Assembly: GCA_016215605.1 (NCBI GenBank)
Contig: JACRJB010000014.1
Location: forward strand, 248,001 to 312,000
Source of the DNA: Rhodopseudomonas palustris
GTDB lineage: Bacteria > Pseudomonadota > Alphaproteobacteria > Rhizobiales > Xanthobacteraceae
Direction of reading: 5' to 3'
Length of the DNA stretch: 64,000 bases
Below are positions 1 to 11,306 of this stretch, one piece after another. The notes below the pieces were generated by a model. That model saw only the letters and a program-made list of their open reading frames with translations, searched no databases and was not told the origin of the DNA. Positions within the stretch are counted from its first letter, which is position 1; every line of letters begins with the position of its first letter. A program made the position numbers and the translations under genes.

Positions 1-1
1 A

Positions 2-1471
<1,470 letters not shown>

Positions 1472-1482
1472 GGAGCGAACCC

Positions 1483-1905
1483 ATGCGCATGACCCAAGGC
1501 TGCTTCTCCTACCTGCCGGACCTCACCAACGAGCAGATCGCCGCGCAAGTGCAATACGCGCTCGGCAAGGGCTGGGCGGTGAATCTCGAATTCACCGACG
1601 ATCCGCATCCCCGCAACACCTATTGGGAGATGTGGGGGCTGCCGATGTTCGACCTGCAGGACGCCGCCGGCGTGATGATGGAACTCGCCGAGTGCCGCAA
1701 GGTCTATGGCGACCGCTACATCCGACTGTCGGCGTTCGATTCCTCGCACGGCTGGGAATCGGTGCGGCTGTCCTTCATCGTCAACCGGCCGAAGGACGAG
1801 CCCGGCTTCCGCCTCGATCGCCAGGAAGTCGACGGCCGCAACATCCGCTACACCACAAGGCCCTATGCGGCCGACAAGCCCGAAGGCAGCCGCTACGGAG
1901 GGTGA
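1483..1905 (+). CDS. cbbS: RuBisCO small subunit, form IC
   Basis: Small subunit of the L8S8 RuBisCO holoenzyme, 140 residues. The start is the ATG at 1483 (protein begins [14 protein letters not shown]), 7 bases after an AGGAGC ribosome site and 11 bases after cbbL. A longer reading frame continues upstream through cbbL but is a shadow of that gene. The typical small-subunit core is present ([21 protein letters not shown]). The length and the C-terminal extension fit the red-like form IC type. It is co-transcribed with cbbL and cbbX. Confidence 0.97.
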   Translation: MRMTQGCFSYLPDLTNEQIAAQVQYALGKGWAVNLEFTDDPHPRNTYWEMWGLPMFDLQDAAGVMMELAECRKVYGDRYIRLSAFDSSHGWESVRLSFIVNRPKDEPGFRLDRQEVDGRNIRYTTRPYAADKPEGSRYGG

Positions 1906-1907
1906 CC

Positions 1908-2822
1908 TTGGACACGACCGCCGACAACGAAGCAGCGCCGCCGGACCAGATCGATCTTCGCAAGGAGTTCGACGAGGTCGGCATCGGCGAGGTGCTCGAT
2001 CAGCTCGATCGCGAGCTGATCGGCCTCAAGCCGGTGAAGACACGAATCCGCGAGATTGCGGCGCTGCTGCTGGTCGAACGATTGCGCAAGCGGATGGGGC
2101 TCGCCACCGGCAACCCGACGCTGCACATGTCGTTCACCGGCAATCCCGGCACCGGCAAGACCACGGTGGCGCTGCGCATCGCCTCGATCCTGCACAAGCT
2201 CGGCTTCGTCCGCCGCGGCCACGTCGTTTCGGTGACCCGCGACGAACTGGTCGGGCAGTATATCGGCCACACCGCGCCGAAGACCAAGGAAGTGCTGAAG
2301 AAGGCGATGGGCGGCGTGCTGTTCATCGACGAGGCGTATTACCTCTATCGCCCAGAGAACGAGCGCGACTACGGTCAGGAGGCGATCGAGATCCTGCTGC
2401 AGGTGATGGAGAACCAGCGCGACGACCTGGTGGTGATCCTCGCCGGCTATGCCGACCGGATGGAGAAGTTCTTCGCCAGCAATCCGGGCTTCCGCTCGCG
2501 GATCGCGCATCACATCGATTTTCCGGACTACACCGACGGCGAGCTGCTGGGGATCGCCGAAGGCATGCTGGTCGAGCAGAACTATCACTTCGACGCCGAG
2601 GCGCGTCAGGCGTTCGAGCGCTACATCGCGGTCCGCAAGACGCAAGCCTTGTTCGCCAACGCCCGCTCGATCCGCAACGCCCTCGACCGCATCCGCCTGC
2701 GCCAGGCCAACCGCCTGATCGCCGACCTCGACCGCAAACTCACCGCCGACGACCTGATGACGATCGAAGCCAAGGACGTGCTGGCGAGCCGGGTGTTCGA
2801 GAAGGGCGAGGGGGGCGGGTGA
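1908..2822 (+). CDS. cbbX: CbbX, red-type RuBisCO activase (AAA+)
   Basis: AAA+ ATPase that removes inhibitory sugar phosphates from red-type RuBisCO by pulling on the large-subunit C-terminus. The chosen start is TTG at 1908, two bases after the cbbS stop, because GGAGG at 1897-1901 sits at normal spacing and no ATG or GTG precedes the conserved N-terminus. This gives 304 residues. Walker A is GNPGTGKT (about 78-85), Walker B is GGVLFIDEA, and the pore-loop region and FRSRI arginine segment follow. It closes the cbbLSX operon. The TTG start is inferred; the function is clear from family similarity. Confidence 0.95.
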   Translation: MDTTADNEAAPPDQIDLRKEFDEVGIGEVLDQLDRELIGLKPVKTRIREIAALLLVERLRKRMGLATGNPTLHMSFTGNPGTGKTTVALRIASILHKLGFVRRGHVVSVTRDELVGQYIGHTAPKTKEVLKKAMGGVLFIDEAYYLYRPENERDYGQEAIEILLQVMENQRDDLVVILAGYADRMEKFFASNPGFRSRIAHHIDFPDYTDGELLGIAEGMLVEQNYHFDAEARQAFERYIAVRKTQALFANARSIRNALDRIRLRQANRLIADLDRKLTADDLMTIEAKDVLASRVFEKGEGGG

Positions 2823-2836
2823 TAGACCTGTCGTCC

Positions 2837-2982
2837 GTCATTCCGGAAGCCGCGCGAAGCGTGGCTATCCGGAATCCATACTCCCTGGCTTATCGTTCAA
2901 GCACGATGTCGCAACGGCGAGCGCAATAGCGCGGCCGGTGGTTATGGATTCCGGGTTCGCGCTGCGCGCGCCCCGGAATGAC
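2837..2982. repeat. Composite palindromic repeat, GTCATTCCGG family, copy 1
   Basis: Outer inverted arms GTCATTCCGG and CCGGAATGAC enclose two imperfect hairpin units and a unique middle segment. The left unit is degenerate. It fills the gap between the converging cbbX and hydrolase genes and may serve as a bidirectional terminator. Five more copies occur in the backbone. Confidence 0.8.
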
Positions 2983-3024
2983 GAACTTTACTGTAGTACT
3001 CGGTCTCGCAGCGGTTTCAACACC

Positions 3025-3807
3025 TCACCCCTGCAGCGCCTTCAGCACCTCGTCTGGGCGCTCCACCATCATGGTGTGGCCGGCGCCTTTGAGAACAACG
3101 ATGCGTGCTCCGTTCACGGTGGCCGCCAGCGTCTTGCCGTTCTTCGTCGGGGTCATCATGTCGCGCTCGCCGAGGATGAACAGCGTCGGCACGCCGACCT
3201 TCGCCGCTGAAGCCAGCGCGTCCTTGTAGTCGTTGCAGGCCGACAGATCGTTGAAGATCACGCCGGGCTTGTTGGCCTCGAGCACGCGCACCGAGCCGCC
3301 GTGCATCCACAGGCCCGGGGCGAGATTGCCGCCGATCTCGGCGTCCGGGCCGAGGCCCCAGATCGTCATCATGTCGATCGCGGCGGGATCGTTCGCCTCT
3401 GCGGCCTTCAGCAGATCGGGGCCGACCGTCATCGTCGAGGTCGTGCCGATCAGCGCCAGCGATGCCACCTTGGCGGGATGCCGCGCCGCGACTTCCAGTG
3501 CGATCAGCGAGCCCATCGAATGGCCGATCAGCTTCGCCGGCTGCGCGCCGGCGGCATCGAGCAGCGCGGCGATCCAGTCGGCCATCTCGGCAATCGTCTT
3601 CAGCGGCGCGCCGCCGGAGCGGCCGTGGCCCGGCAGGTCGGGCGCCAGCACGGCGTAGCCGTGATGCGCGAACCAGCGTGTCTGCAGCGCCCATACCGAA
3701 TGATCGAATCCGGCGCCGTGAATGAACACGGCGGCGGGCAGCGACGCATCGAACGGCTTGCCGCCGGTGGCGACGAAGGTGTCTGTCCCGTTGACCTTGA
3801 TCTGCAT
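3025..3807 (-). CDS. Alpha/beta-fold hydrolase
   Basis: A 260-residue alpha/beta hydrolase with the full triad visible: nucleophile S98 in GHSMGS, an acid in the LGERDMMTP strand-turn near residue 210, and His in GAGHTMMVERPDEV near the C-terminus. The oxyanion motif HGAGFDHSVW is near residue 30. No signal peptide is seen, so it is probably cytoplasmic. The substrate cannot be told from sequence; the family includes esterases, lactonases and C-C hydrolases. It lies 3 bases downstream of the sulfhydrylase gene on the same strand, so the two are probably co-transcribed. Confidence 0.9.
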   Translation of the reverse strand: MQIKVNGTDTFVATGGKPFDASLPAAVFIHGAGFDHSVWALQTRWFAHHGYAVLAPDLPGHGRSGGAPLKTIAEMADWIAALLDAAGAQPAKLIGHSMGSLIALEVAARHPAKVASLALIGTTSTMTVGPDLLKAAEANDPAAIDMMTIWGLGPDAEIGGNLAPGLWMHGGSVRVLEANKPGVIFNDLSACNDYKDALASAAKVGVPTLFILGERDMMTPTKNGKTLAATVNGARIVVLKGAGHTMMVERPDEVLKALQG

Positions 3808-3810
3808 GGC

Positions 3811-5106
3811 TCAGCCCTTCTGCGAAACGCGCAGTGCCTGCGCCAGATCAGCTATGATGTCGTCGGCGGTCTCGATCCCCACCGACAGCCGGATCAACTC
3901 CTCGCCGATTCCGGCGGCCTTGAGCTGCTCTGCGCTCATCTGCTGATGCGTGGTCGAGGCCGGATGGATCACCAGCGTCTTGGCGTCGCCGACATTGGCG
4001 AGATGGCTGGTCAGCTTCAGCGCCTCGATGAACTTGCGCCCGGCGGCGCGGCCGCCCTTGATGCCGAACGATACGATCGAGCCGGCACCGTTCGGCAGCA
4101 GCGTCTTAGCCAGCGCGTAGTCCGGGTGGCTCTCCAGCGTCGGATGCAGCACCCAGTCGACCGCCTTGTTGGCCTGGAGGAAGTCGAGCACCGCCTTGGT
4201 GTTGGCGACATGCCGATCCATCCGCACCGGCAGCGTTTCGATGCCCTGCAGCAGCTGGAACGCGTTGGTCGGCGACAGGCAGGCGCCGAAATCACGCAGG
4301 CCTTCCATCCGCGCGCGGATGACGAAGGCGGGCGGGCCGAACTGCTCGTCGAAGACGACGTCGTGATAGCCGGCATAGGGTTCGGTCAGGGTCGGAAACT
4401 TGCCCGAGCCGCGCCAGTCGAACCGGCCGCCGTCGACCAGCACGCCGCCGATCGTGATGCCGTGGCCGCCGAGCCATTTGGTCGCCGAATGCATCACGAT
4501 GTCGGCGCCGAGCTCGATCGGCTTGCTGAGGTAGGGCGTGGCGAAGGTGTTGTCGATCAGCAGCGGAATCTTGGCGTCATGGGCGATCGCCGCCACCTTC
4601 GGGATGTCGAGCACTTCGAGGCCCGGATTGCCGATGGTTTCGCCGATCATCAGCTTAGTGTTCGGCTGGATCGCGGCGGCCATGCCGGCGTGATCGCGCG
4701 GCGCCGCGAAGCTCGTGGTGATGCCGAAGCGCGGCAGCGTGTGCGCCAGCAGATTGATCGTGCCGCCGTACAGCGACGACGACGCGACGATGTGATCGCC
4801 GGCGTTCAGCAGGGTGGCGATCGCCAGATGCAGCGCGGCCATGCCGCTCGCCGTCGCCACTGCGCCGACGCCGTTCTCCAGCGCGGCGATGCGCTCTTCC
4901 AGAACTGCGGTCGTCGGATTGGAAATGCGCGTGTACAGATGCCCTGGCCGCTCCATGTTGAACAACGCGGCGGCGTGGTCGGTGTCCTGAAACACATAGG
5001 ACGTCGTCTGATAGATCGGCACAGCGCGCGAGCCGGTCAGCGGATCGGGATGTTGCCCGGCGTGCAGGCTGAGGGTTTCAAATCCGGGTGGTTTGGGTGC
5101 GGCCAT
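3811..5106 (-). CDS. metY: O-acetylhomoserine sulfhydrylase (Cys/Met metabolism PLP enzyme)
   Basis: PLP-dependent enzyme of the Cys/Met-metabolism family. By similarity it condenses O-acetylhomoserine with sulfide, or with methanethiol, in methionine synthesis. The PLP lysine sits in SATKWLGGHG, and the family signature TLSLHAGQHPD, YTRISNPT and a C-terminal LSVGIE segment are present. I place the start at 5106 (MAAPKPPGFETLSLHAG). An in-frame ATG at 5154 would add 16 residues, but that start lies inside a palindromic repeat and has no ribosome site. A cystathionine synthase or lyase role is a less likely alternative. Confidence 0.9.
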   Translation of the reverse strand: MAAPKPPGFETLSLHAGQHPDPLTGSRAVPIYQTTSYVFQDTDHAAALFNMERPGHLYTRISNPTTAVLEERIAALENGVGAVATASGMAALHLAIATLLNAGDHIVASSSLYGGTINLLAHTLPRFGITTSFAAPRDHAGMAAAIQPNTKLMIGETIGNPGLEVLDIPKVAAIAHDAKIPLLIDNTFATPYLSKPIELGADIVMHSATKWLGGHGITIGGVLVDGGRFDWRGSGKFPTLTEPYAGYHDVVFDEQFGPPAFVIRARMEGLRDFGACLSPTNAFQLLQGIETLPVRMDRHVANTKAVLDFLQANKAVDWVLHPTLESHPDYALAKTLLPNGAGSIVSFGIKGGRAAGRKFIEALKLTSHLANVGDAKTLVIHPASTTHQQMSAEQLKAAGIGEELIRLSVGIETADDIIADLAQALRVSQKG

Positions 5107-5150
5107 GATGTGCTCGGATGTTTCCTGAAAGGCTTGTTCGTTGAGCGCCG

Positions 5151-5229
5151 TCATTGCAAGGAGCGAAGCGACGAAGCAATCCAGCTCAGGAGGCGGCGCT
5201 TATGGATTGCTTCGCTTCGCTCGCAATGA
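5151..5229. repeat. Palindromic repeat, TCATTGC...GCAATGA family
   Basis: Arms TCATTGC and GCAATGA bracket a self-complementary unit whose halves read GCGAAGC...GAAGCAATCCA and TGGATTGCTTCGCTTCGC. It separates the metY start from the peptidase stop. A degenerate relative is at about 20,054-20,137. Confidence 0.75.
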
Positions 5230-5264
5230 CGGGGAGAGGCGGTTCCAAGGTCGTTATGCCACGC

Positions 5265-7373
5265 TCACGCGCCGGCGTCAGCCAGGCCGACCGCCCACAG
5301 CGCGAAGGCGTAGACGATCGCGATCTCGTCAAGGCGGCTGAACCGGCCGGAGGCACCGCCGTGGCCGGCGCCCATGTTGATGCGCAGCAGCACCGGGCCG
5401 CCGCCAGTCATGGTGGCGCGCAGCCGCGCCACCCATTTGGCCGGCTCCCAATAGGTGACGCGCGGATCAGTCAGGCCGCCCATCGCGAGAATGGCCGGAT
5501 AGTCCTTCGCCGCGACGTTGTCGTAGGGCGAGTAGGACAGGATCGTCTTGAAGTCGGCTTCGCTCGCGATCGGGTTGCCCCACTCCGGCCATTCCGGTGG
5601 CGTCAGTGGCAGAGTGTCGTCGAGCATGGTGTTGAGCACGTCGACGAACGGCACTTCGGCGACGATGCCGGCGAACAGCTCGCCCGAGCGGTTGGCGACC
5701 GCGCCCATCAGCATGCCGCCGGCGCTGCCGCCATGCGCGACGATGCGCTTCGCCGAGGTGTAGTGCGCCGCGATCAGCGCCCGGGCGCAGGCGGCGAAAT
5801 CGTCGAACGAATTGGTCTTCTTCTCGCGCTTGCCGTCCAGATACCAGCCCCAGCCCTTGTCGGCGCCGCCGCGGATATGCGCGATCGCGTAGACGAAGCC
5901 GCGATCGACCAGCGACAGCGCGTTGGCCGAGAAGCCCGCCGGCATCGCATGGCCGTAGGAACCGTAGCCGTACAGCAGCAGCGGCGCGGCGCCGTCGAGC
6001 TTAAGCCCCTTGCGATGCAGCAGCGACACCGGCACCTCGGCGCCGTCGTCGGCCCTGGCCATGATCCGCGTGGTGACGTAGTCGGCCGGATTGTGACCGG
6101 ATGGGATCTCCTGGCGCTTGCGCAAGCTCCGCTGTCGCGTCGCCATGTCGTAATCGTAGACTTCCGACGGCGTCGTCATCGACGAATAGGAGAACCGCAT
6201 CACCGTGGTGTCGAATTCCCAGCCGCCGGACGCGGACAGCGAGTAGGCGGCTTCGTCGAAGGCGATGGCGTGCTCGGCGCCGCTGCCGAGATCGCGGACC
6301 GTCACCGACGGCAGCGCATTGGCGCGCTCCAGCCGCATCATGTGGCCGGCGAACAGATCGAAATCGATGATGTAGACGCCGGCGCGATGCGGGATCAGGT
6401 CGCGCCAGCTGTCGCGGGTCGGCTGAGCGAGCGGCGCGGTGACGATCTTGAAGTCGATCGCGTCGTCGGCGTTGGTCAGAATGAACAGCTCGTCGCCGCG
6501 GTCGGCGATCGAATATTGGACGCCGAGTTCACGTGCCGCGACCAGCCGCGGCGGCGCGGTCGGATCGGACACATCGATCAGCCGCTGCTCGGAGGTTTCG
6601 TGATCGCCGCCGGCGATCACGCAGAACCGGCCGCTGCTGCTCTCGTGAATATGGGTGAACCAGCCGGCATCGTGCTCCTCATAGACCAGCAGATCGTCGG
6701 CCTGTCGGGTACCGAGCTTGTGCAGCCAGACCTGCATCGGGCGGTGATTGTCGTCGAGCTTGACGTAGAAGAACGCGGTCGAATCCGCAGTCCACACCAC
6801 GCCGCCGTCGGTCTCCTCGACCACGTCGGGCAGATCCTGCTTGGTCGCCCAGTCGCGGACGCGGATGGTGTAGTATTCCGAACCCTTGGCGTCGGCGCTC
6901 CAGGCCTCGAGCTTGTGGTCGAGCGAATGCCGCCGTCCGCCGAATTGGAAATACTCGGTGCCCTTCGCCAGGTCGTCGCCGTCGAGAATGATGTCGAGTT
7001 CGCCGCCGTCGCGCGGGGTGCGGCCGTACAGCGGATGCTGGCCACCTTCGCGGAATTTGCGGACGTAAGCGTAGGGCCCGTCCGGCTGCGGCACGCTGGA
7101 ATCGTCTTCCTTGATCCGTCCGCGCATCTCCGCGACCAGTTTCTTCTGCAGCGCGCCGGTGTGGCCGAGCACGCTCTCGGTGAAGCCGTTCTCGGCTTCG
7201 AGATAGGTTCGGATGTCCGGCTCGAGCAGCGACGGATCGCGCAGCACTTCCTGCCAGTTCGGGTCCTTCAGCCAGGCATAGTCGTCGTTGATGGTGATGC
7301 CGTGGGTGGTGAAGGCGTGCGGGCGGCGCGGCGCGACCGGAGGCGTGACGTCGCGGGGCGGGGACTGGGTCAT
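5265..7373 (-). CDS. ptrB: Oligopeptidase B (S9A prolyl oligopeptidase family)
   Basis: Serine oligopeptidase that cleaves short peptides, usually after basic residues. The N-terminal beta-propeller fills residues about 1-420 and the catalytic alpha/beta domain follows. The triad is visible: Ser about 550 in HGGSAGGMLMG, Asp about 637 in GLTDPRVTYWEP, His about 671 in GAGHGGASGR. The start chosen is ATG 7373 (MTQSPPRD), giving 702 residues; an ATG at 7391 would add six. No signal peptide is present, as expected for a cytosolic enzyme. Specificity for Arg/Lys is inferred from the family. Confidence 0.92.
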   Translation of the reverse strand: MTQSPPRDVTPPVAPRRPHAFTTHGITINDDYAWLKDPNWQEVLRDPSLLEPDIRTYLEAENGFTESVLGHTGALQKKLVAEMRGRIKEDDSSVPQPDGPYAYVRKFREGGQHPLYGRTPRDGGELDIILDGDDLAKGTEYFQFGGRRHSLDHKLEAWSADAKGSEYYTIRVRDWATKQDLPDVVEETDGGVVWTADSTAFFYVKLDDNHRPMQVWLHKLGTRQADDLLVYEEHDAGWFTHIHESSSGRFCVIAGGDHETSEQRLIDVSDPTAPPRLVAARELGVQYSIADRGDELFILTNADDAIDFKIVTAPLAQPTRDSWRDLIPHRAGVYIIDFDLFAGHMMRLERANALPSVTVRDLGSGAEHAIAFDEAAYSLSASGGWEFDTTVMRFSYSSMTTPSEVYDYDMATRQRSLRKRQEIPSGHNPADYVTTRIMARADDGAEVPVSLLHRKGLKLDGAAPLLLYGYGSYGHAMPAGFSANALSLVDRGFVYAIAHIRGGADKGWGWYLDGKREKKTNSFDDFAACARALIAAHYTSAKRIVAHGGSAGGMLMGAVANRSGELFAGIVAEVPFVDVLNTMLDDTLPLTPPEWPEWGNPIASEADFKTILSYSPYDNVAAKDYPAILAMGGLTDPRVTYWEPAKWVARLRATMTGGGPVLLRINMGAGHGGASGRFSRLDEIAIVYAFALWAVGLADAGA

Positions 7374-7500
7374 GGACGGGTCTCGTTGCATGCGGGGGCC
7401 GTGGTTTGCGTTTGGGCTTAGCAGAGTTTGCCGCTTGCGGCGCGCGCCGGATTGATGTCGATAGGCCGCGGCCGGTTCCGGTGCTCCGGTCGCCCCATGG

Positions 7501-8388
7501 ATGGTTCTGCAAATGACTGAATTTCGAGGCGTTTTTCCCTATCTGGTGTCGCCGGTGGAGGCCGATGGCCGGCTCCGCGGCGAGGTGCTCGGCCGGCTCT
7601 GCGACGATCTGATCAAGGCCGGCGTGCACGGCCTGACGCCGCTCGGCTCGACCGGCGAATTCGCCTATCTGGGCGCGGCGCAGCGCGCGGCCGTGGTGCA
7701 GGCGACGATCGAGGCCGCCGCCGGCCGCGTGCCGGTGGTCGCCGGCGTCGCCTCGACCTCGACGGCAGACGCGGTGGCGCAGGCCGTAGCCTATCAGAAG
7801 CAGGGTGCCGACGGCATCCTGGCGATTCTCGAAGCGTATTTCCCGCTCAAGGACGCGCAGATCGAAAGCTATTTCCGCGCGATCGCCGACGCGGTCGATA
7901 TCCCGGTGGTGATCTACACCAATCCGCAATTCCAGCGCTCGGATCTGACGCTCGACGTGATCGCGCGGCTCGCCGAGCACCCGCGCATCCGCTACATCAA
8001 GGACGCCTCGACCAACACCGGCCGGCTGCTGTCGATCATCAATCGCTGCGGCGATTCGCTGCAGGTGTTCGCGGCCTCGGCGCATATTCCCGCCGCGGTG
8101 ATGCTGATCGGCGGCGTCGGCTGGATGGCGGGTCCGGCCTGCATCGCGCCGCGCCAGAGCGTGCAGCTTTACGAATTGTGCAAAGCGCAGCGCTGGGACG
8201 AGGCGCTGACGCTGCAGCGCAGGCTGTGGCGCGTCAACGAAGCCTTCGCCAAATTCAACCTCGCCGCCTGCATCAAGGCCGGCCTCGCGCTGCAAGGCTA
8301 CGCCGTCGGCGATCCCGTGCCGCCGCAAGCCGCGCTGACGGCGGTGGAGCGCAAGGCGGTCGAACAAGTGCTAAGCGAGATAGCATAG
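7501..8388 (+). CDS. Dihydrodipicolinate synthase / N-acetylneuraminate lyase family aldolase
   Basis: A (beta/alpha)8 Schiff-base aldolase of 295 residues. The expected landmarks are present: [10 protein letters not shown] near the N-terminus, VVIYTNP carrying the conserved Tyr, and the Schiff-base Lys in RYIKDAS near residue 166. The sequence diverges from true DapA, so it may act on another 2-oxo acid; the backbone dapA is not expected here. ATG 7501 and the in-frame ATG 7513 ([11 protein letters not shown]) are both possible starts. It stands alone, with a repeat-rich gap before the next gene. Confidence 0.85.
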   Translation: MVLQMTEFRGVFPYLVSPVEADGRLRGEVLGRLCDDLIKAGVHGLTPLGSTGEFAYLGAAQRAAVVQATIEAAAGRVPVVAGVASTSTADAVAQAVAYQKQGADGILAILEAYFPLKDAQIESYFRAIADAVDIPVVIYTNPQFQRSDLTLDVIARLAEHPRIRYIKDASTNTGRLLSIINRCGDSLQVFAASAHIPAAVMLIGGVGWMAGPACIAPRQSVQLYELCKAQRWDEALTLQRRLWRVNEAFAKFNLAACIKAGLALQGYAVGDPVPPQAALTAVERKAVEQVLSEIA

Positions 8389-8411
8389 TCGCCCACCCCG
8401 AATCGCAGCGC

Positions 8412-8440
8412 GCTCCCCTCCCCGCAAGGGGGAGGGGAGG
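8412..8440. repeat. CTCCCC hairpin repeat (short copy)
   Basis: Perfect hairpin of a CTCCCCTCCCC arm and a GGGGAGGGGAG arm around GCAAG. It belongs to the same family as the longer copies at 26.5, 33.1 and 35.2 kb. It lies just after the aldolase stop and may act as its terminator, although no T-run follows. Confidence 0.6.
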
Positions 8441-8471
8441 TCGGGCGCCTCGACTCTCTTGCCACGGAGGA

Positions 8472-8590
8472 GTCATTCCGGTGCGCGCCGTTAGGCGCGA
8501 ACCCGGAATCCCGCGATGTTCTGCGGCGCTTGCTCAGCGGCCTGAACGTCGAGATTCCGGGTTCGCCGCTGCGCGGCGCCCCGGAATGAC
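8472..8590. repeat. Composite palindromic repeat, GTCATTCCGG family, copy 2
   Basis: Outer arms GTCATTCCGG (8472-8481) and CCGGAATGAC (8581-8590). Each half is itself a hairpin (GCGCGCC..GGCGCG and GCCGCTGCGCGGCG). It lies between the aldolase and the molybdenum hydroxylase gene. Confidence 0.85.
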
Positions 8591-8693
8591 GTGGCGAAGA
8601 GCGTGCCGCCGGAGGACGATGGAGAGGCCCCCTCTTGGCGTACCGCTGCCTTCTCCGCTAGAACCGCTCCAAGCAAGCAACAAAGGAAGCGGC

Positions 8694-11018
8694 ATGAACA
8701 TTCTTCCCGGCTCCATGCGGTTCGGCGCGGGCCAGCCCGTCAAGCGTCTCGAGGATCAGCGGCTCGTCACCGGGCACGGCCTCTATCTCGACGACAAGCC
8801 CGCCGACGGCGCGCTGTGGCTGGTGGTGCTGCGTTCGCCGCATGCCCACGCCAAGCTCGTCTCGATCGACGCCGAGGCGGCGCGGGGGATGCCGGGAGTC
8901 GAGGCGGTGCTGACCGGGGCCGATCTGATTGCCGACGAGATCGGCACGATCCCGACCCTGCCGATCTTCAAGCGCCCGGACGGCTCGCCGATGGCGCTGC
9001 CGCCGCGGCGGCTGCTGGCGCACGAGATCGTTCGCTTCGTCGGCGAGCCGGTCGCGGCCGTGATCGCGAGCTCTCAGGCTGTGGCGCAGGCGGCGGCCGA
9101 GGCGGTCGTCGTCGAGTATGAAGAGCTCCCGGCGGTGACCGATCCGACCGCCGCGATCCAGCCCGGCGCGCCGGTGGTGTACGAGACCGCGCCCGACAAC
9201 ATCGTCGCCGCGATGAGCTATGGCGACCCCGCCAAGGTCGACGAGGCGTTCGCCAAGGCCGCCCACACCGTGTCGCTCGACATCGTCAGCCAGCGCCTGA
9301 TCCCGTCGGCGATGGAGCCGCGCTCCACCATCGCGGAAATCGAGAAGAAGACCGGCCGGCTGATCCTGCATGTGCAGTCCCAGACTCCGGCGCAGACCCG
9401 CGATGCGCTCGCCGACGCCATCCTGAAGCGGCCGAAGGACTCGATCCAGGTGCTGGTCGGCGACATCGGCGGGGGCTTCGGCCAGAAGACCGGCGTCTAT
9501 CCGGAAGACGCGCTGGTCGCCTATGCGGCGGTGAAGCTCGGCAAGAAGATCCGTTGGCGCGGCGATCGCACCGACGAATTCGTCGGCGGCACCCATGGCC
9601 GCGACCTGACCTCGACCGCCGCGATCGCGCTCGATGCCAAGGGCAAGGTGCTGGCCTATCGCGTGTCGTCGATCGGCGGCACCGGCGCCTATCTCGCCGG
9701 CGCCGGCGTGATCATTCCGCTGGTGCTCGGGCCGTTCGTGCAGACCGGCGTCTACGACCTGCCGCTGGTGCATTTCGACATCAAGGCGGTGATGACCCAC
9801 ACCGCGCCGGTCGGCGCCTATCGTGGCGCAGGCCGTCCCGAGGCGGTGTATATCATCGAGCGCCTGATGGACGCCGCAGCGCGCCAGCTCAAGATGGACC
9901 CGCGCGCGATCCGCAAGGTCAACTACATCAAGCCGGCGCAACTGCCTTACACCAACGCGGTCGGCCAGGTGTACGACTCGGGCGCCTTCGCGCATCTGAT
10001 GGAGCGCGCCGCCGAACTGTCCGACTGGGACGGCTTCAAGGCGCGCAAGAAGGAAGCGCAGAAGAAGGGCCTGCTCTACGGCCGCGGCGTCACCAGTTAC
10101 ATCGAATGGACCGGCGGCCGCGCCCACACCGAGAACGTCAAGCTGCACGCCACTGCCGAAGGCCGCATCGTGCTACACTCGGCGACCCAGGCGATGGGGC
10201 AGGGGCTGGAGACCACCTACTCGCAGATGATCGCGCAGGCGCTCGACATCCCGATCGAGAGCATCGACGTCGTCCAGGGCAACACCGATCTGGCGCAGGG
10301 CTTCGGCAGCGTCGGCTCGCGTTCGCTGTTCGTCGGCGGCACCGCGGTCGCGGTCTCCACCGTCGACATGATCGCCAAGGCGCGCGAGAAGGCAGCCAAC
10401 ATTCTCGAAGCCTCGATCGAGGACATCGAGTACTCCGGCGGCATGCTGACGATTGCCGGCACCGATCGCAAGATCAGCCTGTTCGAGATCGCCGCCAAGG
10501 AGAAGGGGGCGCGGCTCAGCGTCGACACCACCGGCGAAGTCGACGGCCCGTCCTGGCCGAACGGCGCGCACATCTGCGAGGTCGAGGTCGATCCCGAAAC
10601 CGGCGTCTCCCGCGTGGTGCGCTACACCACGGTCGACGACGTCGGCAATGCGGTGAACCCGATGCTGGTCGCCGGGCAGATCCATGGCGGCGTCGCCCAG
10701 GGCGTCGGCCAGGCGCTGTACGAGAACGCCGCCTATAACGACGACGGCCAGCTCCTGACCGCGAGCTATCAGGACTATTGCATCCCGCGCGCCGACAATC
10801 TGCCGCCGATCAACGTCACGCTCGATCCCTCCGCGCCGTGCAAGACCAATCCGCTCGGCGCCAAGGGCTGCGGCGAGTCCGGCGCAATCGGCGGGCCGCC
10901 CTGCGTCGTCCACGGCGTGCTCGACGCCCTGGCCCCGCTCGGCGTCACGTCGCTGAACACGCCGCTGACCCCGGAAAAGGTGTGGCGCGCGATTCAGGAT
11001 GCCAAGGCGGCTGCCTAG
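8694..11018 (+). CDS. Xanthine dehydrogenase family molybdopterin-binding (CoxL-like, form II) large subunit
   Basis: Large molybdenum-cofactor subunit of a three-subunit hydroxylase of the CO dehydrogenase/xanthine oxidase family, 774 residues. It begins [21 protein letters not shown] behind AAGGAAG. The active-site loop reads AYRGAGR near residue 375. True aerobic CO dehydrogenases carry AYxCSFR here, so CO oxidation is not supported. The GGGFGQKTG molybdopterin motif, a QGLETTYSQ segment and the C-terminal [15 protein letters not shown] motif with the catalytic Glu are present. The FAD (medium) and 2Fe-2S (small) subunit genes are not next to it in this window, so the partners must be elsewhere. 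Substrate unknown. Confidence 0.9.
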   Translation: MNILPGSMRFGAGQPVKRLEDQRLVTGHGLYLDDKPADGALWLVVLRSPHAHAKLVSIDAEAARGMPGVEAVLTGADLIADEIGTIPTLPIFKRPDGSPMALPPRRLLAHEIVRFVGEPVAAVIASSQAVAQAAAEAVVVEYEELPAVTDPTAAIQPGAPVVYETAPDNIVAAMSYGDPAKVDEAFAKAAHTVSLDIVSQRLIPSAMEPRSTIAEIEKKTGRLILHVQSQTPAQTRDALADAILKRPKDSIQVLVGDIGGGFGQKTGVYPEDALVAYAAVKLGKKIRWRGDRTDEFVGGTHGRDLTSTAAIALDAKGKVLAYRVSSIGGTGAYLAGAGVIIPLVLGPFVQTGVYDLPLVHFDIKAVMTHTAPVGAYRGAGRPEAVYIIERLMDAAARQLKMDPRAIRKVNYIKPAQLPYTNAVGQVYDSGAFAHLMERAAELSDWDGFKARKKEAQKKGLLYGRGVTSYIEWTGGRAHTENVKLHATAEGRIVLHSATQAMGQGLETTYSQMIAQALDIPIESIDVVQGNTDLAQGFGSVGSRSLFVGGTAVAVSTVDMIAKAREKAANILEASIEDIEYSGGMLTIAGTDRKISLFEIAAKEKGARLSVDTTGEVDGPSWPNGAHICEVEVDPETGVSRVVRYTTVDDVGNAVNPMLVAGQIHGGVAQGVGQALYENAAYNDDGQLLTASYQDYCIPRADNLPPINVTLDPSAPCKTNPLGAKGCGESGAIGGPPCVVHGVLDALAPLGVTSLNTPLTPEKVWRAIQDAKAAA

Positions 11019-11054
11019 CTTCGGAGCGCCTTGCCGCCAAAATCCTCTCCACGA

Positions 11055-11171
11055 GTCATTCCGGGGCGCGCGGAACGCGCGAACCCGGAATCTCGCTTCA
11101 CCGCAATTGGATTCGTCCAAAACATCGGGATTCCAGGTCTGCGCCGCTGGCGCGTCGCATCCCGGAATGAC
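11055..11171. repeat. Composite palindromic repeat, GTCATTCCGG family, copy 3
   Basis: Outer arms GTCATTCCGG (11055-11064) and CCGGAATGAC (11162-11171). The left half-hairpin is GCGCGCGGAACGCGC; the right half is more degenerate. It lies between the hydroxylase stop and the lemA promoter region. Confidence 0.85.
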
Positions 11172-11306
11172 GGTGCTTGGAGGTTGGTTGCTCTTCCCGC
11201 AGGGGTCGAGCGTTGACAGGGCTATTGCTGTCGGCCGACAGCTTGAACCTGCACATGCGCTGGACCGTCTCTGCTATAGTGCCAGCGTTCGCGCGGGAGG
11301 GATTCG

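Noticed and set aside
3301-7421. Long plus-strand frames across 3.3-7.4 kb
   Set aside because: They are antisense to the hydrolase, metY and ptrB genes, rich in Arg/Gly/His as expected for GC-rich shadows, and lack motifs.
8694-11018. True aerobic CO dehydrogenase
   Set aside because: The active-site loop is AYRGAGR, not AYxCSFR, and partner subunits are missing.
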